Part shown: one piece after another, positions 16,549 to 24,572 of the stretch
How the letters are laid out: every line of letters begins with the position of its first letter
Position numbering within the stretch: position 1 is the first letter of the stretch
Assembly: GCF_015711645.1 (NCBI RefSeq)
Contig: NZ_JABTEX010000002.1
Location: forward strand, 1,054,001-1,118,000
Length of the DNA: 64,000 bases
Direction of reading: 5' to 3'
Source: Planomonospora sp. ID82291
GTDB taxonomy: Bacteria > Actinomycetota > Actinomycetes > Streptosporangiales > Streptosporangiaceae
Notes under the pieces: generated by a model
Databases searched by the model: none
The model's input: the letters and a program-made list of their open reading frames with translations, nothing else
What the model was told of the DNA's origin: nothing
Program-made: the position numbers and the translations under genes

Positions 16549-16930
16549 ATGGCCGAGACGACCGCCGACCCCGCCCTCCCTGAAGCGGGTGATCGGGCGC
16601 CGGACGCTGCTGCTCTTCGTGGCGGGCGACATCCTCGGCGCGGGGATCTACGCGCTGGCGGGGAAGGCGGCCTGGCCGACACCGCGGTGCTCCTGCTGCC
16701 GTGCGTGTTCGCGATGGTCAACGTGGCGGTGCTGGTCCCGCGAAGGGACCCGGTGGCGCGCGGCCGCTTCCGGGCGCCGGGCCGGATGCCGGCGCTGGGC
16801 GCGGTGGTCTGCCTCGTGCTGGCGCTGCCCGTCACGGGCCGCGGCGCCGACGTCTACGCCCGCGCGGGCCTGCTGCCGGCGATCGGCGCGCTGTTGCGGC
16901 TGGTGAACCGGCTCGTGCCGGGCGGCGGGG
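16549..16930 (+). pseudogene. APC amino-acid permease relic with large internal deletion and frameshifts
   Basis: Two pieces of an APC-superfamily permease are joined. In one frame the first transmembrane segment reads LKRVIGRRTLLLFVAGDILG and continues AGIYALAGK. In another frame the final segments read LLLPCVFAMVNVAVLVPRRD, then RFRAPGRMPALGAVVCLVLA and a last hydrophobic stretch. Some 250-300 middle residues are missing, and the ATG at 16549 is in a different frame from the first piece. It cannot make a transporter. The coordinates cover the recognisable remains; the true original 3' end is unclear because repeats follow. Confidence 0.7.
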
Positions 16931-16950
16931 GCGGCCTCCGGCCCGGGTCG

Positions 16951-17019
16951 GAACGGCAGCCGTCGCCTCGGGGTCAGAACGGCAGCCGTCGCCTCGGGGT
17001 CAGAACGGCAGCCGTCGCC
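16951..17019. repeat. 26-bp tandem array covering the 3' end of peptide gene 1
   Basis: The block at 17003-17019 (last codons of the peptide gene) is copied downstream as two full 26-bp units, 16951-16976 and 16977-17002, each starting GAACGGCAGCCGTCGCC. The stop codon falls inside the array at 17000-17002. Confidence 0.9.
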
Positions 17020-17095
17020 CTGAGGGCGTGCGGAGGTCGAGCGGGTCGGGGCGCCGAGGCGGTCGAGGCTTCTGGGTGATTTGCACCTTTCTCAT
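17000..17095 (-). CDS. 31-residue Pro/Arg-rich conserved peptide, copy 1
   Basis: A micro-gene of 31 codons starting with ATG 17095, preceded by AAGGGAG about 8 nt upstream. The peptide is basic and proline-rich (KPRPPRRP near the middle) and ends LDLRTPSGRRLPF. A paralogue lies at 20291-20386. The two are identical at 21 of 31 residues, with four further Lys/Arg swaps. Over the shared LDLRTPSGR block, all five base differences are silent third-position changes, which is strong evidence that the peptide is translated and under selection. There is no signal peptide or Cys. This copy lies downstream of the ketopantoate-reductase-like gene, and its 3' end is in a 26-bp tandem array. Function is unknown; the RPPR core recalls ribosome-binding proline-rich peptides only superficially. 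Confidence 0.75.
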   Translation of the reverse strand: MRKVQITQKPRPPRRPDPLDLRTPSGRRLPF

Positions 17096-17271
17096 GTTCT
17101 TCTCCCTTTTGTCAGAGTAGGGAGGCTATGCCAGCTTACTGAGTGTTTCGTCCATCCCTTGGGATTTTTTGTCTCGAAAAAGACGGTCTGTGAACTTCCG
17201 CGACGGCTCTGCGGTGCGGCGGCCGCGGACGCACCGAAGGTGGCCGCGGGAAAGGACCGGGCGCAGGCGGG

Positions 17272-18258
17272 TCAGGCGGAGGCGGTGTCGGTGAGGGCGG
17301 CGTCGACGAGGGCGGCGAGCTCCTGCGGGGGCATCGAGGCGGGGGGCCGGCGCTCGCGGGCGAAGCGGTCGGCCTCGCGCTGCAGGACCGCGTTGGCCGG
17401 GGTCGGGACGCCGAGCTCGCGGCCGAGCAGCACGATCTCGCCGTTGAGGTAGTCGGTCTCGATCGAGCCGCTGGACCGGGCCAGGCTCTGCCAGGACGAG
17501 CCGCCGCCGCGTTCGGCCCCGCCGACGGGCCGGGGCTCGACCTGGTCGCCGCGCCGGGCGCGCTCCTCCTCCGGGGAGGCGTAGGCGATCCCGGCCGCGT
17601 CGAGCACGGCCCTGCCCTCGGCGAACACCCGGTCCATCACCGGGTCGGAACCGGTCCAGTCCCCGCAGAGCGCGTCGTAGGCGTTGCCCAGGTTGCCCAG
17701 CAGCTTGGCGTACTTCCACCGCATCACGTCGGGGACGGCCCGGCCGAGGAAGCCACTCGCGGACAGGTCCGCGGCGATCTCCTCCGACAGTCCGTCGGCG
17801 CCCGAGGGGTAGCGGCCGACCTGGAGCAGGCCGGACTTCGGGGCGCCGTAGGCGGCCACGGCGCCGGGTTCCAGGTGGAGGGCGGGCAGCCACACGCACA
17901 TGCCGTACACCCGGGCGAAGCGCCGCAGCGCCGTACGCTCGTTGGCCACCCCGTTCTGCGCGCACACCACCGGCGCGTGCCGCGGCCAGGGCTCCAGCGC
18001 GGCGACCGTGTCCTGGGACTTGACGGCCAGGACGAGCACGTCGTCGTCGCGGAGCCGTACCGGGCCGTCGGCGACCGGGACGTCGAGCCGGTGCTCGGCC
18101 TCGGGGGTGAGCAGGCGCAGGCCGTCGCGGGCGAGTGCGTCGCGGTGCGCGCCGCGGGCGACCAGGAGCACCTCGCGGCCGGCCTGGAAGAGCCGTCCCC
18201 CGATGGTGCCGCCGACCGCTCCCGCCCCGATCACGATGTACCGCATGATCGTGATCAT
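17272..18258 (-). CDS. Ketopantoate reductase-family (ApbA/PanE-like) NADPH-dependent oxidoreductase
   Basis: A protein of 328 residues. The Rossmann motif YIVIGAGAVGGTIGGRL is at the N-terminus. A catalytic-Lys-type segment follows (VMRWKYAKLLGNLGNAYDAL), then a helical C-terminal domain with IETDYLNGEIVLLGRELGVP. These residues match the 2-dehydropantoate 2-reductase superfamily, which reduces ketopantoate or related 2-keto acids. Many family members outside pan operons have other substrates, so pantothenate synthesis is not claimed. ATG 18258 starts 9 bp after the TetR gene ends; ATG 18246 (MRYIVIGAG) is an equally good start. It is probably co-transcribed with that regulator. Confidence 0.82.
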   Translation of the reverse strand: MITIMRYIVIGAGAVGGTIGGRLFQAGREVLLVARGAHRDALARDGLRLLTPEAEHRLDVPVADGPVRLRDDDVLVLAVKSQDTVAALEPWPRHAPVVCAQNGVANERTALRRFARVYGMCVWLPALHLEPGAVAAYGAPKSGLLQVGRYPSGADGLSEEIAADLSASGFLGRAVPDVMRWKYAKLLGNLGNAYDALCGDWTGSDPVMDRVFAEGRAVLDAAGIAYASPEEERARRGDQVEPRPVGGAERGGGSSWQSLARSSGSIETDYLNGEIVLLGRELGVPTPANAVLQREADRFARERRPPASMPPQELAALVDAALTDTASA

Positions 18259-18267
18259 GCCACACCG

Positions 18268-18891
18268 CTACGGCCGGTCGGCCCCGGGGCCCGCCAGGCC
18301 GTGCAGGAGCAGGTCGGTGAGGGTGTCGACCACCTGGTCGTCGGTGACCTGCGGGCCCTTCCCGCCGGAGGTGAGCACCGCGTAGGCCAGCATGGAGAGC
18401 ATCGCGCCCATCGCCGCCCCGACCAGGGCGGGGTCGCCGGGGAGCCGGTGCCCGCGCTCGTGGAGGTACTCCAGGTGGTCGCGGAGGACGGCGGTGTCCT
18501 CGGCGAGGCTCTCCCAGGCCCGGCCGGAACCGAGGTTCTCGGTCATCGCCGACTGGAAGAGGGCGACCGCCACCGGCAGGTGGTCGCGGAAGACCGTCCA
18601 GGCGACGGCGAGGTGGTCGCGGAGCTGGCCGCGGTCGGTCAGGTCGTGGTCGCGGGGGTGGCCGCGGGCGGCGATCTCGGCGTCGGCCTGGTCGTTCATG
18701 TCCCGCAGGAGAGCCTGGAGCAGCTCCTCCTTGCCCGCGAAGTGGTCGTAGAAGGAGCCGGTGGCCCGGCCGGCGGCGGCGGTGATGTCGGTGATCTTCG
18801 TGTTCACGTACCCCCGCTCCGCGAACAGGCGGCGGGCCGCGTCCTTCAGCGCGGCCTCGGTCTCGGCCGCCCTCGCCTTGCGCACTCCCAC
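18268..18891 (-). CDS. TetR-family transcriptional regulator
   Basis: A protein of 207 residues. The HTH is at about residues 12-58 ([20 protein letters not shown], then [20 protein letters not shown]), followed by an all-helical ligand-binding domain. GTG 18891 is chosen because AGGAGGGG lies just upstream; the longer frame has no such site. It is divergent from the FAD monooxygenase and directly upstream of the ketopantoate-reductase-like gene. Two palindromic sites lie in the divergent gap, so it probably represses both transcription units until an aromatic or other inducer binds. The inducer is unknown. Confidence 0.88.
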   Translation of the reverse strand: MGVRKARAAETEAALKDAARRLFAERGYVNTKITDITAAAGRATGSFYDHFAGKEELLQALLRDMNDQADAEIAARGHPRDHDLTDRGQLRDHLAVAWTVFRDHLPVAVALFQSAMTENLGSGRAWESLAEDTAVLRDHLEYLHERGHRLPGDPALVGAAMGAMLSMLAYAVLTSGGKGPQVTDDQVVDTLTDLLLHGLAGPGADRP

Positions 18892-18941
18892 AGGTCCCCT
18901 CCTCGCCCCTCGTTGACCTCCGACCGTAGCAACCCCCATAC

Positions 18942-18970
18942 TGAATCTCAGTTCGGTGAATCTAAATTCA
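18942..18970. promoter_or_regulatory. Twin palindromic operator for the TetR regulator
   Basis: Two 14-bp sites in direct order, TGAATCTCAGTTCG and TGAATCTAAATTCA, are separated by 1 bp. The second is a good palindrome (TGAAT-n4-ATTCA) and the first a weaker one. They sit 10 bp before the monooxygenase GTG and 50 bp before the TetR start, as expected for a shared operator. Confidence 0.65.
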
Positions 18971-18980
18971 GGGAGATGGC

Positions 18981-20144
18981 GTGAAGGCGGTCGTGGTGGG
19001 TGCGGGTGTGGCCGGGGCGGCGAGTGCGATCGCGCTGCGGCGGGCGGGGGCCGAGGTGACGGTCGTCGAGGCGTACGAGGACCCCGCGGGGGAGGTCGGC
19101 TCGTTCCTGAGCCTCGCCTCCAACGGGCTGCGCGCGCTCGACGCGCTGGGCTGCGCGCAGGCCGTGGCCGGGCGCGGGTTCGAGGTGCCGCGCCAGCGGA
19201 TGTGGGGGGCCTCCGGCCGGCTGCTCGGCGAGGTGCCCCGCGGGCGCCGGGCGGACGACCCGCGCAACAGCGTGACGCTGATGCGGGGCCATCTGGTCGA
19301 GGAACTGCGCGCCGCGGCGCTGCGGGCGGGAGCGGAGATCGTCACGGGCCGCCGGTTCGACCCGGAGGCGGTCCCGGAGGGGACCGACCTGGTGGTCGGG
19401 GCGGACGGGATCCGGTCGGCCGTCCGCCGGGCGCTGGACCCGGCGGCCCCGGCGCCGCGCTACGCCGGTCTCTACAGCGTCTCGGGGGTCTCGGAGGGGG
19501 TGCCGCGGAGCGCCGCGGCCGAGCCGGGGACGTTCAACATGACCTTCGCCCGCAACGGGGCCTTCGTCCACGTCGTCCGCCCGGACGGGGCGGTCTGGTG
19601 GTCGGCCCAGGTCGCCGACGCCCGCGAACCTTCGGACACCGGCCTGGAGCGGCTGGCGGAGCTCTACCGGTCGGAGCGGGTCCCCGTGGAGGTCATGCGG
19701 GCGACGACCGCGCTCCACCGGCCCGCGCTCCACCACGTGCTGGCCGAGGTGCCGCGCTGGCAGGACGGCCGGACGGTGCTGGTGGGCGACGCCGCGCACC
19801 CCGTGGGTGCCGGCCAGGGCGCGTCCATGGCGATCGAGGACGCCGTCGTCCTCGGCCGGGCGCTGCGGGAGGAGACGCGTGCGGGCCGTGGGGATCGTGG
19901 GGGCGGGAGCGCGGGCGGGGACGGCGAGGGGGCCGTGGCCGCCGCACTGGCCCGCTACGACCGCGAGCGGCGCGCCCGCCTGACGAAGATGGCCAGGGTC
20001 GCGAGCGCCAACCGCGACGCCAAGACGGCGGGCCCCGTCGGCCGCCGGATGAACGAGCTGATCATGCCGATCGTCTTCCGGCACTTCTACGAGAGGGCGA
20101 CCGGCTGGCTCTACGCCGACGACCTCTCCCGGGCGTTGGGCTGA
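18981..20144 (+). CDS. FAD-dependent monooxygenase (PheA/TetX/UbiH-type)
   Basis: A protein of 387 residues. It has the FAD ADP-binding motif [20 protein letters not shown] at residues 7-26, a middle DG motif ([18 protein letters not shown]), and a GD motif near the C-terminus ([19 protein letters not shown]). Together these define class A flavoprotein monooxygenases, which hydroxylate aromatic or polyketide-like substrates using NAD(P)H and O2. GTG 18981 has GGGAG 6 nt upstream. It is divergent from the TetR regulator and likely controlled by it. Gly-rich residues near 300-315 look like a short expansion. Substrate is unknown; a detoxifying or tailoring role fits the TetR pairing. Confidence 0.88.
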   Translation: MKAVVVGAGVAGAASAIALRRAGAEVTVVEAYEDPAGEVGSFLSLASNGLRALDALGCAQAVAGRGFEVPRQRMWGASGRLLGEVPRGRRADDPRNSVTLMRGHLVEELRAAALRAGAEIVTGRRFDPEAVPEGTDLVVGADGIRSAVRRALDPAAPAPRYAGLYSVSGVSEGVPRSAAAEPGTFNMTFARNGAFVHVVRPDGAVWWSAQVADAREPSDTGLERLAELYRSERVPVEVMRATTALHRPALHHVLAEVPRWQDGRTVLVGDAAHPVGAGQGASMAIEDAVVLGRALREETRAGRGDRGGGSAGGDGEGAVAAALARYDRERRARLTKMARVASANRDAKTAGPVGRRMNELIMPIVFRHFYERATGWLYADDLSRALG

Positions 20145-20275
20145 CGGGCGCCGGAGTGACCGGAGTGACGGGTTGACGGGTGCAGGGTTGACGGGTGCAG
20201 GGTCGAGAGGCGCCGGGGTGACGGGGTGACGGGGTGACGGGGTGACGGGCGCCGGGGTGACGGGCCGCGCCGGGC
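20141..20275. repeat. Degenerate TGACGGG-rich tandem array starting at the monooxygenase stop codon
   Basis: GGGCTGACGGG at the stop codon is followed by many variants. These include two copies of GGGTTGACGGGTGCA and four to five exact 8-bp GGGGTGAC units near 20217-20265. It runs to just before the second peptide gene. Confidence 0.75.
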
Positions 20276-20290
20276 CGGACCGGAGCGCCC

Positions 20291-20386
20291 TCAGAAGGGG
20301 AGCACCCGGCCGGACGGCGTCCGGAGGTCGAGCGACACCGGCTTGCGCGGCGGACGCGGGCGCTGGATGATCTGGGTCCTTTTCAC
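20291..20386 (-). CDS. 31-residue Pro/Arg-rich conserved peptide, copy 2
   Basis: A micro-gene of 31 codons with GTG start at 20386, preceded by the near-ideal site AAAGGAG 6 nt upstream. The peptide is basic and Pro-rich (QRPRPPRKP) and ends LDLRTPSGRVLPF, matching copy 1 at 17000-17095 in 21 of 31 residues and in length. Codon differences between the copies are mostly silent. It lies 58 bp after a 94-residue hypothetical gene on the same strand. That gene is divergent from an HTH-TPR regulator, so peptide, hypothetical protein and regulator may form one module. There is no export signal. Possible roles include a ligand for the TPR domain, a ribosome- or polymerase-binding micro-protein, or a precursor peptide; none is shown. 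Confidence 0.78.
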   Translation of the reverse strand: MKRTQIIQRPRPPRKPVSLDLRTPSGRVLPF

Positions 20387-20444
20387 GTGCCGCTCCTTTC
20401 TGCTCTTGATCACGGGTGTTACCCATGTGCCACCCAAGAAACAC

Positions 20445-20729
20445 CTATCTCCGGATCACCTGCAGCACGCTCACGACCCGCTCGGCCGCCGTGGCGACGT
20501 CCTCGGCGTGCCCGATGCGCCCCGCCCAGGAGAGCCAGAACCACCACTCGCCGTCCTCCTCGTGGGCGGCGAGCACGTCCTCGGTCCTGGCCGGGACCAT
20601 CGGATTGATCACGTGCAGGTGCGGGGCGGGTCCCTCGCGCGTCCGCAGGCGCGTGCGGAAGGACTGCGCCTCCAGATAGGCGGCGAGCCGCCGCAAATGG
20701 TCGACCGCCTCGCCCTGGTCAGTCGTCAT
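20445..20729 (-). CDS. 94-residue hypothetical protein next to HTH-TPR regulator
   Basis: A protein of 94 residues starting MTTDQGEAVDHLRRLAAYLE. It is predicted as an alpha-beta-beta-alpha fold: a first helix, beta strands around HLHVINPMV and GEWWFWLSW, then a final helix (ATAAERVVSVLQVIRR). No family is recognised; the Trp-rich strand and lack of a signal peptide suggest a small cytoplasmic binding protein. ATG 20729 has GGGGGTGAT upstream. It is divergent from the HTH-TPR regulator with a perfect inverted repeat between them, and is followed by the 31-residue peptide gene on the same strand, probably in one transcript. Confidence 0.72.
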   Translation of the reverse strand: MTTDQGEAVDHLRRLAAYLEAQSFRTRLRTREGPAPHLHVINPMVPARTEDVLAAHEEDGEWWFWLSWAGRIGHAEDVATAAERVVSVLQVIRR

Positions 20730-20829
20730 CCGGATCACCCCCGACAGGCGCTGGTGGCTGTCTTTCCCGCAGGGTGCGGCCTCAGGGGCAGAACGGCAAT
20801 CGGTTTCCTTCTCCGGAAGGCGGGGCGAT

Positions 20830-20877
20830 CCGTGGATTACCCGGGGAACCCGCCGGTATTCCGTGGGTAATCCACGG
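20830..20877. promoter_or_regulatory. Perfect 13-bp inverted repeat in divergent promoter region
   Basis: CCGTGGATTACCC at 20830-20842 and its exact complement GGGTAATCCACGG at 20865-20877 are separated by 22 bp. The array sits between the 94-residue gene (start 20729) and the HTH-TPR regulator (start 20962). A related GGGTAA-containing palindrome (GGGTGTTACCC, 20414-20424) lies just upstream of peptide gene 2. The best reading is an operator for the adjacent HTH protein. Confidence 0.6.
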
Positions 20878-20961
20878 GTAAAGGAACTGTGGTGCACAGG
20901 TCTGATTACTCTGCGGTGCGCCCTGGTTAATCTTGTGCGAACAGCGACCGGGAGGGGCGCC

Positions 20962-22401
20962 GTGGCCCGAGGGGAACATTCGCCCGCCTGCGCCAGGCGA
21001 TGGCGGGAGCAGGCGGAGTCCCGCCAGTGGACCCTGTGGCAGACCGCGCAGGCGATCAACGGCTGCTGCGGGGTGAGCCTGCTCAAGGCGCACCGGCTGG
21101 CCCGCGGGTGGTCGGCCAGGGAGGCGGTGCGCGAGCTGGCCGAGCTGTGCGAGCGGCAGAGCCTCGGCGAGGCCAGGGCCAGCATCGACCTGCTCAACGC
21201 CTGGGAGAACCACCGCGCCCGCCCCCGGCCGCAGACCATCGAGCTGCTGGCCCGGCTCTACCGCGCCAACGCCGTACGGCTCGGCCTGGCCGGCGACTAC
21301 GCCGAGGACGGTGCGGGCGCGGCCAAGGTGGTGGTGGTCGCCGGCGGCGAGGCCCGCACGCTGCCCGAGACCGGGGAGCGCGGCGACGACGACACCGGGC
21401 GGCGCGCCCTGTTCCACCACGCGCTGCTCGGCTCGCGCTTCGCGATGAGCGGCCGGTTGATGGCCGAGGTCGAGCGGGCCCGCCAGGACCTGGACCGCAC
21501 GCTGGCGGCGGCGAGCGTGACCGAGGAGCAGCTCGACCGGCTCGACGAGCAGGTGGTCCGCTACCGGCGCGAGTACATCACCAGCGCGCCGCTGCCGATG
21601 CTCTACCGGCTGATGCTGGAGCTGTCGGACGTGCGGACGCTGGTCGCCGCCCGGCAGCCCGCGATGTCCCAGCGCCGTCTGCTCAACGCCACCGTGATGC
21701 TCGCGCTGCTCTCCGCGGACGCGCTGATGAAGCTCGGCGACACCCGCCAGGCCCACGCCTGGTACGGCACCGCCCGCACCGCCTCCGACGACATGGGGGA
21801 CCTGCGGCTGCGCGCCCTGGTCCGGGCCCAGGAGGCGATGCTGCCGTACTACTACGGCGATCTGACCGAGACGGTCCGGCTGGCGCGCGAGGCCAGGATG
21901 CTGGCGGGGAGCGCGCCCAGCTCCCCGGCGGCGCTCGGCGCGGCGGCCGAGGCGCGGGCGCTGGCCAGGATGGGCGAGCACAAGGCGGCCCGGGTCGCGC
22001 TGGCCGAGGCCGAGCAGATCTTCGCCAGGATGCCCCCGGAGGGCCACGACCACCTGGCGTTCCGCTTCTCCGAGCGCAGGCTGCAGTTCTACCGGATCGG
22101 CACGCTGATCGAGCTCGGCGAGGAGGTCGACTGGGCGCCCGGTCCCGCCGGCCCGTACACCATCGACCCGGTGCTGATCCTGCTCGACCAGGCCGCCCAC
22201 CGGCTGCGCGCCGGCCAGGAGGAGGAGGGCTGCCGGCTGGCCGAGAAGGCCCTGCTCCAGGTGCCGCCGGAGCACCGCACCTCGATCGTGGTGGACCGGG
22301 CACGGGCGCTGCTGCGGGCGGTCCGGCCGGGGCTGCGCAGGGCGCCGGCGGTGCGCCGCCTGGCGGACCTGCTCGCCGGCGCCTCCCCGGCGGGCTCATG
22401 A
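20962..22401 (+). CDS. HTH-TPR (XRE-like) transcriptional regulator
   Basis: A protein of 479 residues. A helix-turn-helix region spans about residues 20-100 (LWQTAQAINGCCGVSLLKAH, then LLNAWENHRARPRPQTIELL). A long helical C-terminal half follows with TPR-like repeats (LSADALMKLGDTRQAHAWYG, then ALARMGEHKAARVALAEAEQ). GTG 20962 is preferred because GGGAGGGG lies about 5 nt upstream; the longer frame crosses the inverted repeat. HTH-plus-TPR is the layout of peptide-responsive RRNPP regulators in Firmicutes and of several actinomycete developmental regulators. The ligand here is unknown, but a 31-residue peptide gene lies in the divergent unit. It overlaps the next kinase gene by 4 bases. Confidence 0.8.
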   Translation: MARGEHSPACARRWREQAESRQWTLWQTAQAINGCCGVSLLKAHRLARGWSAREAVRELAELCERQSLGEARASIDLLNAWENHRARPRPQTIELLARLYRANAVRLGLAGDYAEDGAGAAKVVVVAGGEARTLPETGERGDDDTGRRALFHHALLGSRFAMSGRLMAEVERARQDLDRTLAAASVTEEQLDRLDEQVVRYRREYITSAPLPMLYRLMLELSDVRTLVAARQPAMSQRRLLNATVMLALLSADALMKLGDTRQAHAWYGTARTASDDMGDLRLRALVRAQEAMLPYYYGDLTETVRLAREARMLAGSAPSSPAALGAAAEARALARMGEHKAARVALAEAEQIFARMPPEGHDHLAFRFSERRLQFYRIGTLIELGEEVDWAPGPAGPYTIDPVLILLDQAAHRLRAGQEEEGCRLAEKALLQVPPEHRTSIVVDRARALLRAVRPGLRRAPAVRRLADLLAGASPAGS

Positions 22402-23315
22402 GCGCACTCGCCGCGGAGGCGTTCGCGGTCCTGCGGGAGGTCTGCGACGGGATGGGGATCGACCACCGCGGTGCGCGGCTGCTGCGTGTGCGCAGCAACG
22501 CGGTCTTCAAACTGCGCAGCGAGATCGTGGTGCGGATCGCCACCGCGCCCAGCGCGCGGGCCCGGCTGCCGGTGGTGCTCGCGGTGGCCCGGTGGCTGGC
22601 CGGCCAGGGGTTCCCGGCGGTGCGCCCGGCCGACGAGATCTCCGAGCAGCCGGTGGAGCACGGCGGCCGGGTCGTCACGTTCTGGCACTACGTCCCGGCC
22701 AGCGGCCGGCCCACCACCACGGAGCTGGGCGAGATCCTGCGCAGCCTGCACCGGCTGCCGGTGCCGCCGCACCCGCTGAAGCGGTTCGCCGACCCGCTGG
22801 CCGAGGTGCGCGGGGCGGTGAGCCGTTCGGCGGTGCTCACCTCCGGGCAGCGCGTCTGGCTGAGCGCGCGCATCGCGGAGCTGACCGACCGCTGGACCGA
22901 CCTCGACGCCGGACTGGACGCCGCCCGGCCGCCGGTGCTGCTGCACGGCGACGCCTGGATCGACAACCTGCTCCGCCGTACCGACGGCCACGTCGTCCTG
23001 TGCGACTGGGACGGCGTGGCGGTCGGGCCGCGGGAGTGGGACCTGGTCCACACCTACCACGGCCAGCGCCGCTTCGGGCTGACCTCGGCGGACGTGGACG
23101 CCTTCGCCGACGCCTACGGCAGCGACCTGCGGTCGTGGCCGGGCTACTCCACGCTGATGGAGGTGCGGGACATGTACGCCGTGGGCATCCACATCCGCAA
23201 CGCCGCCGCCGACCCCTTCTCCCGCAGGGAACTGCCCCGCCGCCTCGACTCGCTCGCCCGAGGTGAGAAGAACGCCCGGTGGTACATGGCCGAACCCGTT
23301 ACTGTCTCCCCGTAA
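22398..23315 (+). CDS. Aminoglycoside phosphotransferase/choline kinase-like protein
   Basis: A protein of 305 residues with the APH fold. It has a small N-lobe, the Brenner catalytic motif LLHGDAWIDNLLR (Asp and Asn for phosphate transfer and metal), and VVLCDWDGVAVGPREWDL with the Mg-binding Asp. These enzymes transfer phosphate from ATP to a hydroxyl of a small molecule. Antibiotic resistance is not implied; many act on sugars, choline or unknown metabolites. ATG 22398 overlaps the regulator stop codon (ATGA), so the two proteins are made in a fixed ratio and probably belong to one response. The pairing of an HTH-TPR regulator with an APH-like kinase appears deliberate here. Confidence 0.85.
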   Translation: MSALAAEAFAVLREVCDGMGIDHRGARLLRVRSNAVFKLRSEIVVRIATAPSARARLPVVLAVARWLAGQGFPAVRPADEISEQPVEHGGRVVTFWHYVPASGRPTTTELGEILRSLHRLPVPPHPLKRFADPLAEVRGAVSRSAVLTSGQRVWLSARIAELTDRWTDLDAGLDAARPPVLLHGDAWIDNLLRRTDGHVVLCDWDGVAVGPREWDLVHTYHGQRRFGLTSADVDAFADAYGSDLRSWPGYSTLMEVRDMYAVGIHIRNAAADPFSRRELPRRLDSLARGEKNARWYMAEPVTVSP

Positions 23316-23339
23316 AGATCTACAACTGGGGGCAGATCG

Positions 23340-23771
23340 GTGCCAAAGGCAATTTTGCGACATACCTTTCATGTACGGAACACTCCGGCCGCGCTCCGGG
23401 CGCACCTGAGCCAGCCGCAGAGCTACGTGGGGCTCTCGCCGCTGGTCGTCGCGGTCCGCGACGTCGAGCAGGGGGAGGACGAGGCGCGCTACGTCGCGGT
23501 GGAGCGGTTCAAGGTCCTCGGCCTCACCTACGAGAACCCGATCAGGGTGACGCTGCGGAGCGCGCCCGCGGCGGTGGAGGGGAAGGTCGCCAGTCCCGGC
23601 GGGGTGCGGATGGACTACCGGTTCCGGCTGGCGGAGTCCGGGGAGGGGACCGAGGTCGAGGACACGCTCGTCGTGCACGCCTGGGCCCGGCCGCTGCTGA
23701 ACTTCGCCGCCCGCAAGGCCCGGGAGGTCCAGCTCGCCCGCGCCGAGGTGCTCACCGCCCGGCTGGGCTGA
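23340..23771 (+). CDS. SRPBCC-family small protein
   Basis: A protein of 143 residues with the helix-grip pattern: an N-terminal strand (AILRHTFHVRNTPAALRAHL), a central beta sheet, and a long C-terminal helix (ARKAREVQLARAEVLTARLG). This matches the SRPBCC/START-like superfamily of hydrophobic-ligand-binding proteins, including polyketide cyclases. GTG 23340 follows GGGGGC. It is 24 bp after the kinase gene on the same strand, so probably the third gene of that operon. The ligand is unknown. Confidence 0.75.
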   Translation: MPKAILRHTFHVRNTPAALRAHLSQPQSYVGLSPLVVAVRDVEQGEDEARYVAVERFKVLGLTYENPIRVTLRSAPAAVEGKVASPGGVRMDYRFRLAESGEGTEVEDTLVVHAWARPLLNFAARKAREVQLARAEVLTARLG

Positions 23772-23897
23772 TCCCGGCCGGACGCGGCCGCAGGTCCGCG
23801 TCGCACCCGATCCGGAGGCGGCCGGTCCGGCTGCATTCGTGATCTCATGCCCGGATACTGGTCCGGCTGCGGAAAGCGGACAGCCGAGGAGGAACAG

Positions 23898-24572
23898 GTG
23901 GAAGCCAAGGGGCGCACGGCCGAGATCATGATCGACGAGGCGCGGAAGGCGTTCTGGGTCATGGTCGGCTTCCTGGCCCTCATCTGGGCGCTGCACATCC
24001 CCAACGCGCTCTCGGGTTACGCGCTGGCGTACGAGCACGGGAGGGTGGCCCGTGACCTCTCCAGCCTGCCCGACATCGTCTCCGCGCCCTTCCTCCACTG
24101 GAGCTGGGAGCACCTGCAGGGCAACTCCGGGCCGCTGTTCATCTTCGGGTTCCTGGCCGCCTACCGGGGCGTCGCCAAGTTCCTCGGCGTGACGGGGTTC
24201 ATCATCGCGGTCAGCGGTCTCGGCGCCTGGCTCACGGTGGAGGGGGGCACCACGAGCGCGGGGGCGAGCAGCGTCCTTTTCGGCTACTTCGGCTATGTCC
24301 TGGTGCGCGGCCTGTTCGACCGGAACACGGTCGACATCGTGGTGGGCGTGGTCATGGCGCTCTGCTTCGCCCATCACTTCGCCGGGCTGCTGCCGCAGGA
24401 GGGCATCGGCTGGCAGAGCCACCTGTTCGGCTTCCTGGCCGGGCTCGTGGGCGGCTGGATCTTCCGTGAGCGCCGCCGCGCGAAGGCCCCCGCCGCGCCG
24501 CGGGACTCCCGGTCCGCGCTGCTGAAGGAACTCGACGACCTGGGACTGGGCCAGGACGGCCCCGCCCGCTGA
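23898..24572 (+). CDS. Rhomboid-family intramembrane serine protease
   Basis: A protein of 224 residues with six membrane segments. The rhomboid landmarks are present: HWSWEHLQGN on helix 2, the nucleophile motif GASSVLFGYFGYVLVRG (Ser in GxS), and the catalytic His in SHLFGFLAGLVGGWIF. It would cleave membrane proteins within or next to the bilayer. GTG 23898 is chosen because GAGGAGG lies 6 nt upstream; the frame is open further upstream but without support. The charged C-terminus ends in the cytoplasm. Its substrates are unknown, and it is the last intact gene before a decayed transposon. Confidence 0.88.
   Translation: MEAKGRTAEIMIDEARKAFWVMVGFLALIWALHIPNALSGYALAYEHGRVARDLSSLPDIVSAPFLHWSWEHLQGNSGPLFIFGFLAAYRGVAKFLGVTGFIIAVSGLGAWLTVEGGTTSAGASSVLFGYFGYVLVRGLFDRNTVDIVVGVVMALCFAHHFAGLLPQEGIGWQSHLFGFLAGLVGGWIFRERRRAKAPAAPRDSRSALLKELDDLGLGQDGPAR

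Noticed and set aside
17126-17155. Nine-codon frame MDETLSKLA upstream of peptide gene 1
   Set aside because: Too short, no counterpart upstream of peptide gene 2.
22398-23315. Aminoglycoside resistance gene
   Set aside because: The fold is APH-like, but context points to a regulator-linked kinase; no resistance-specific motif was identified.
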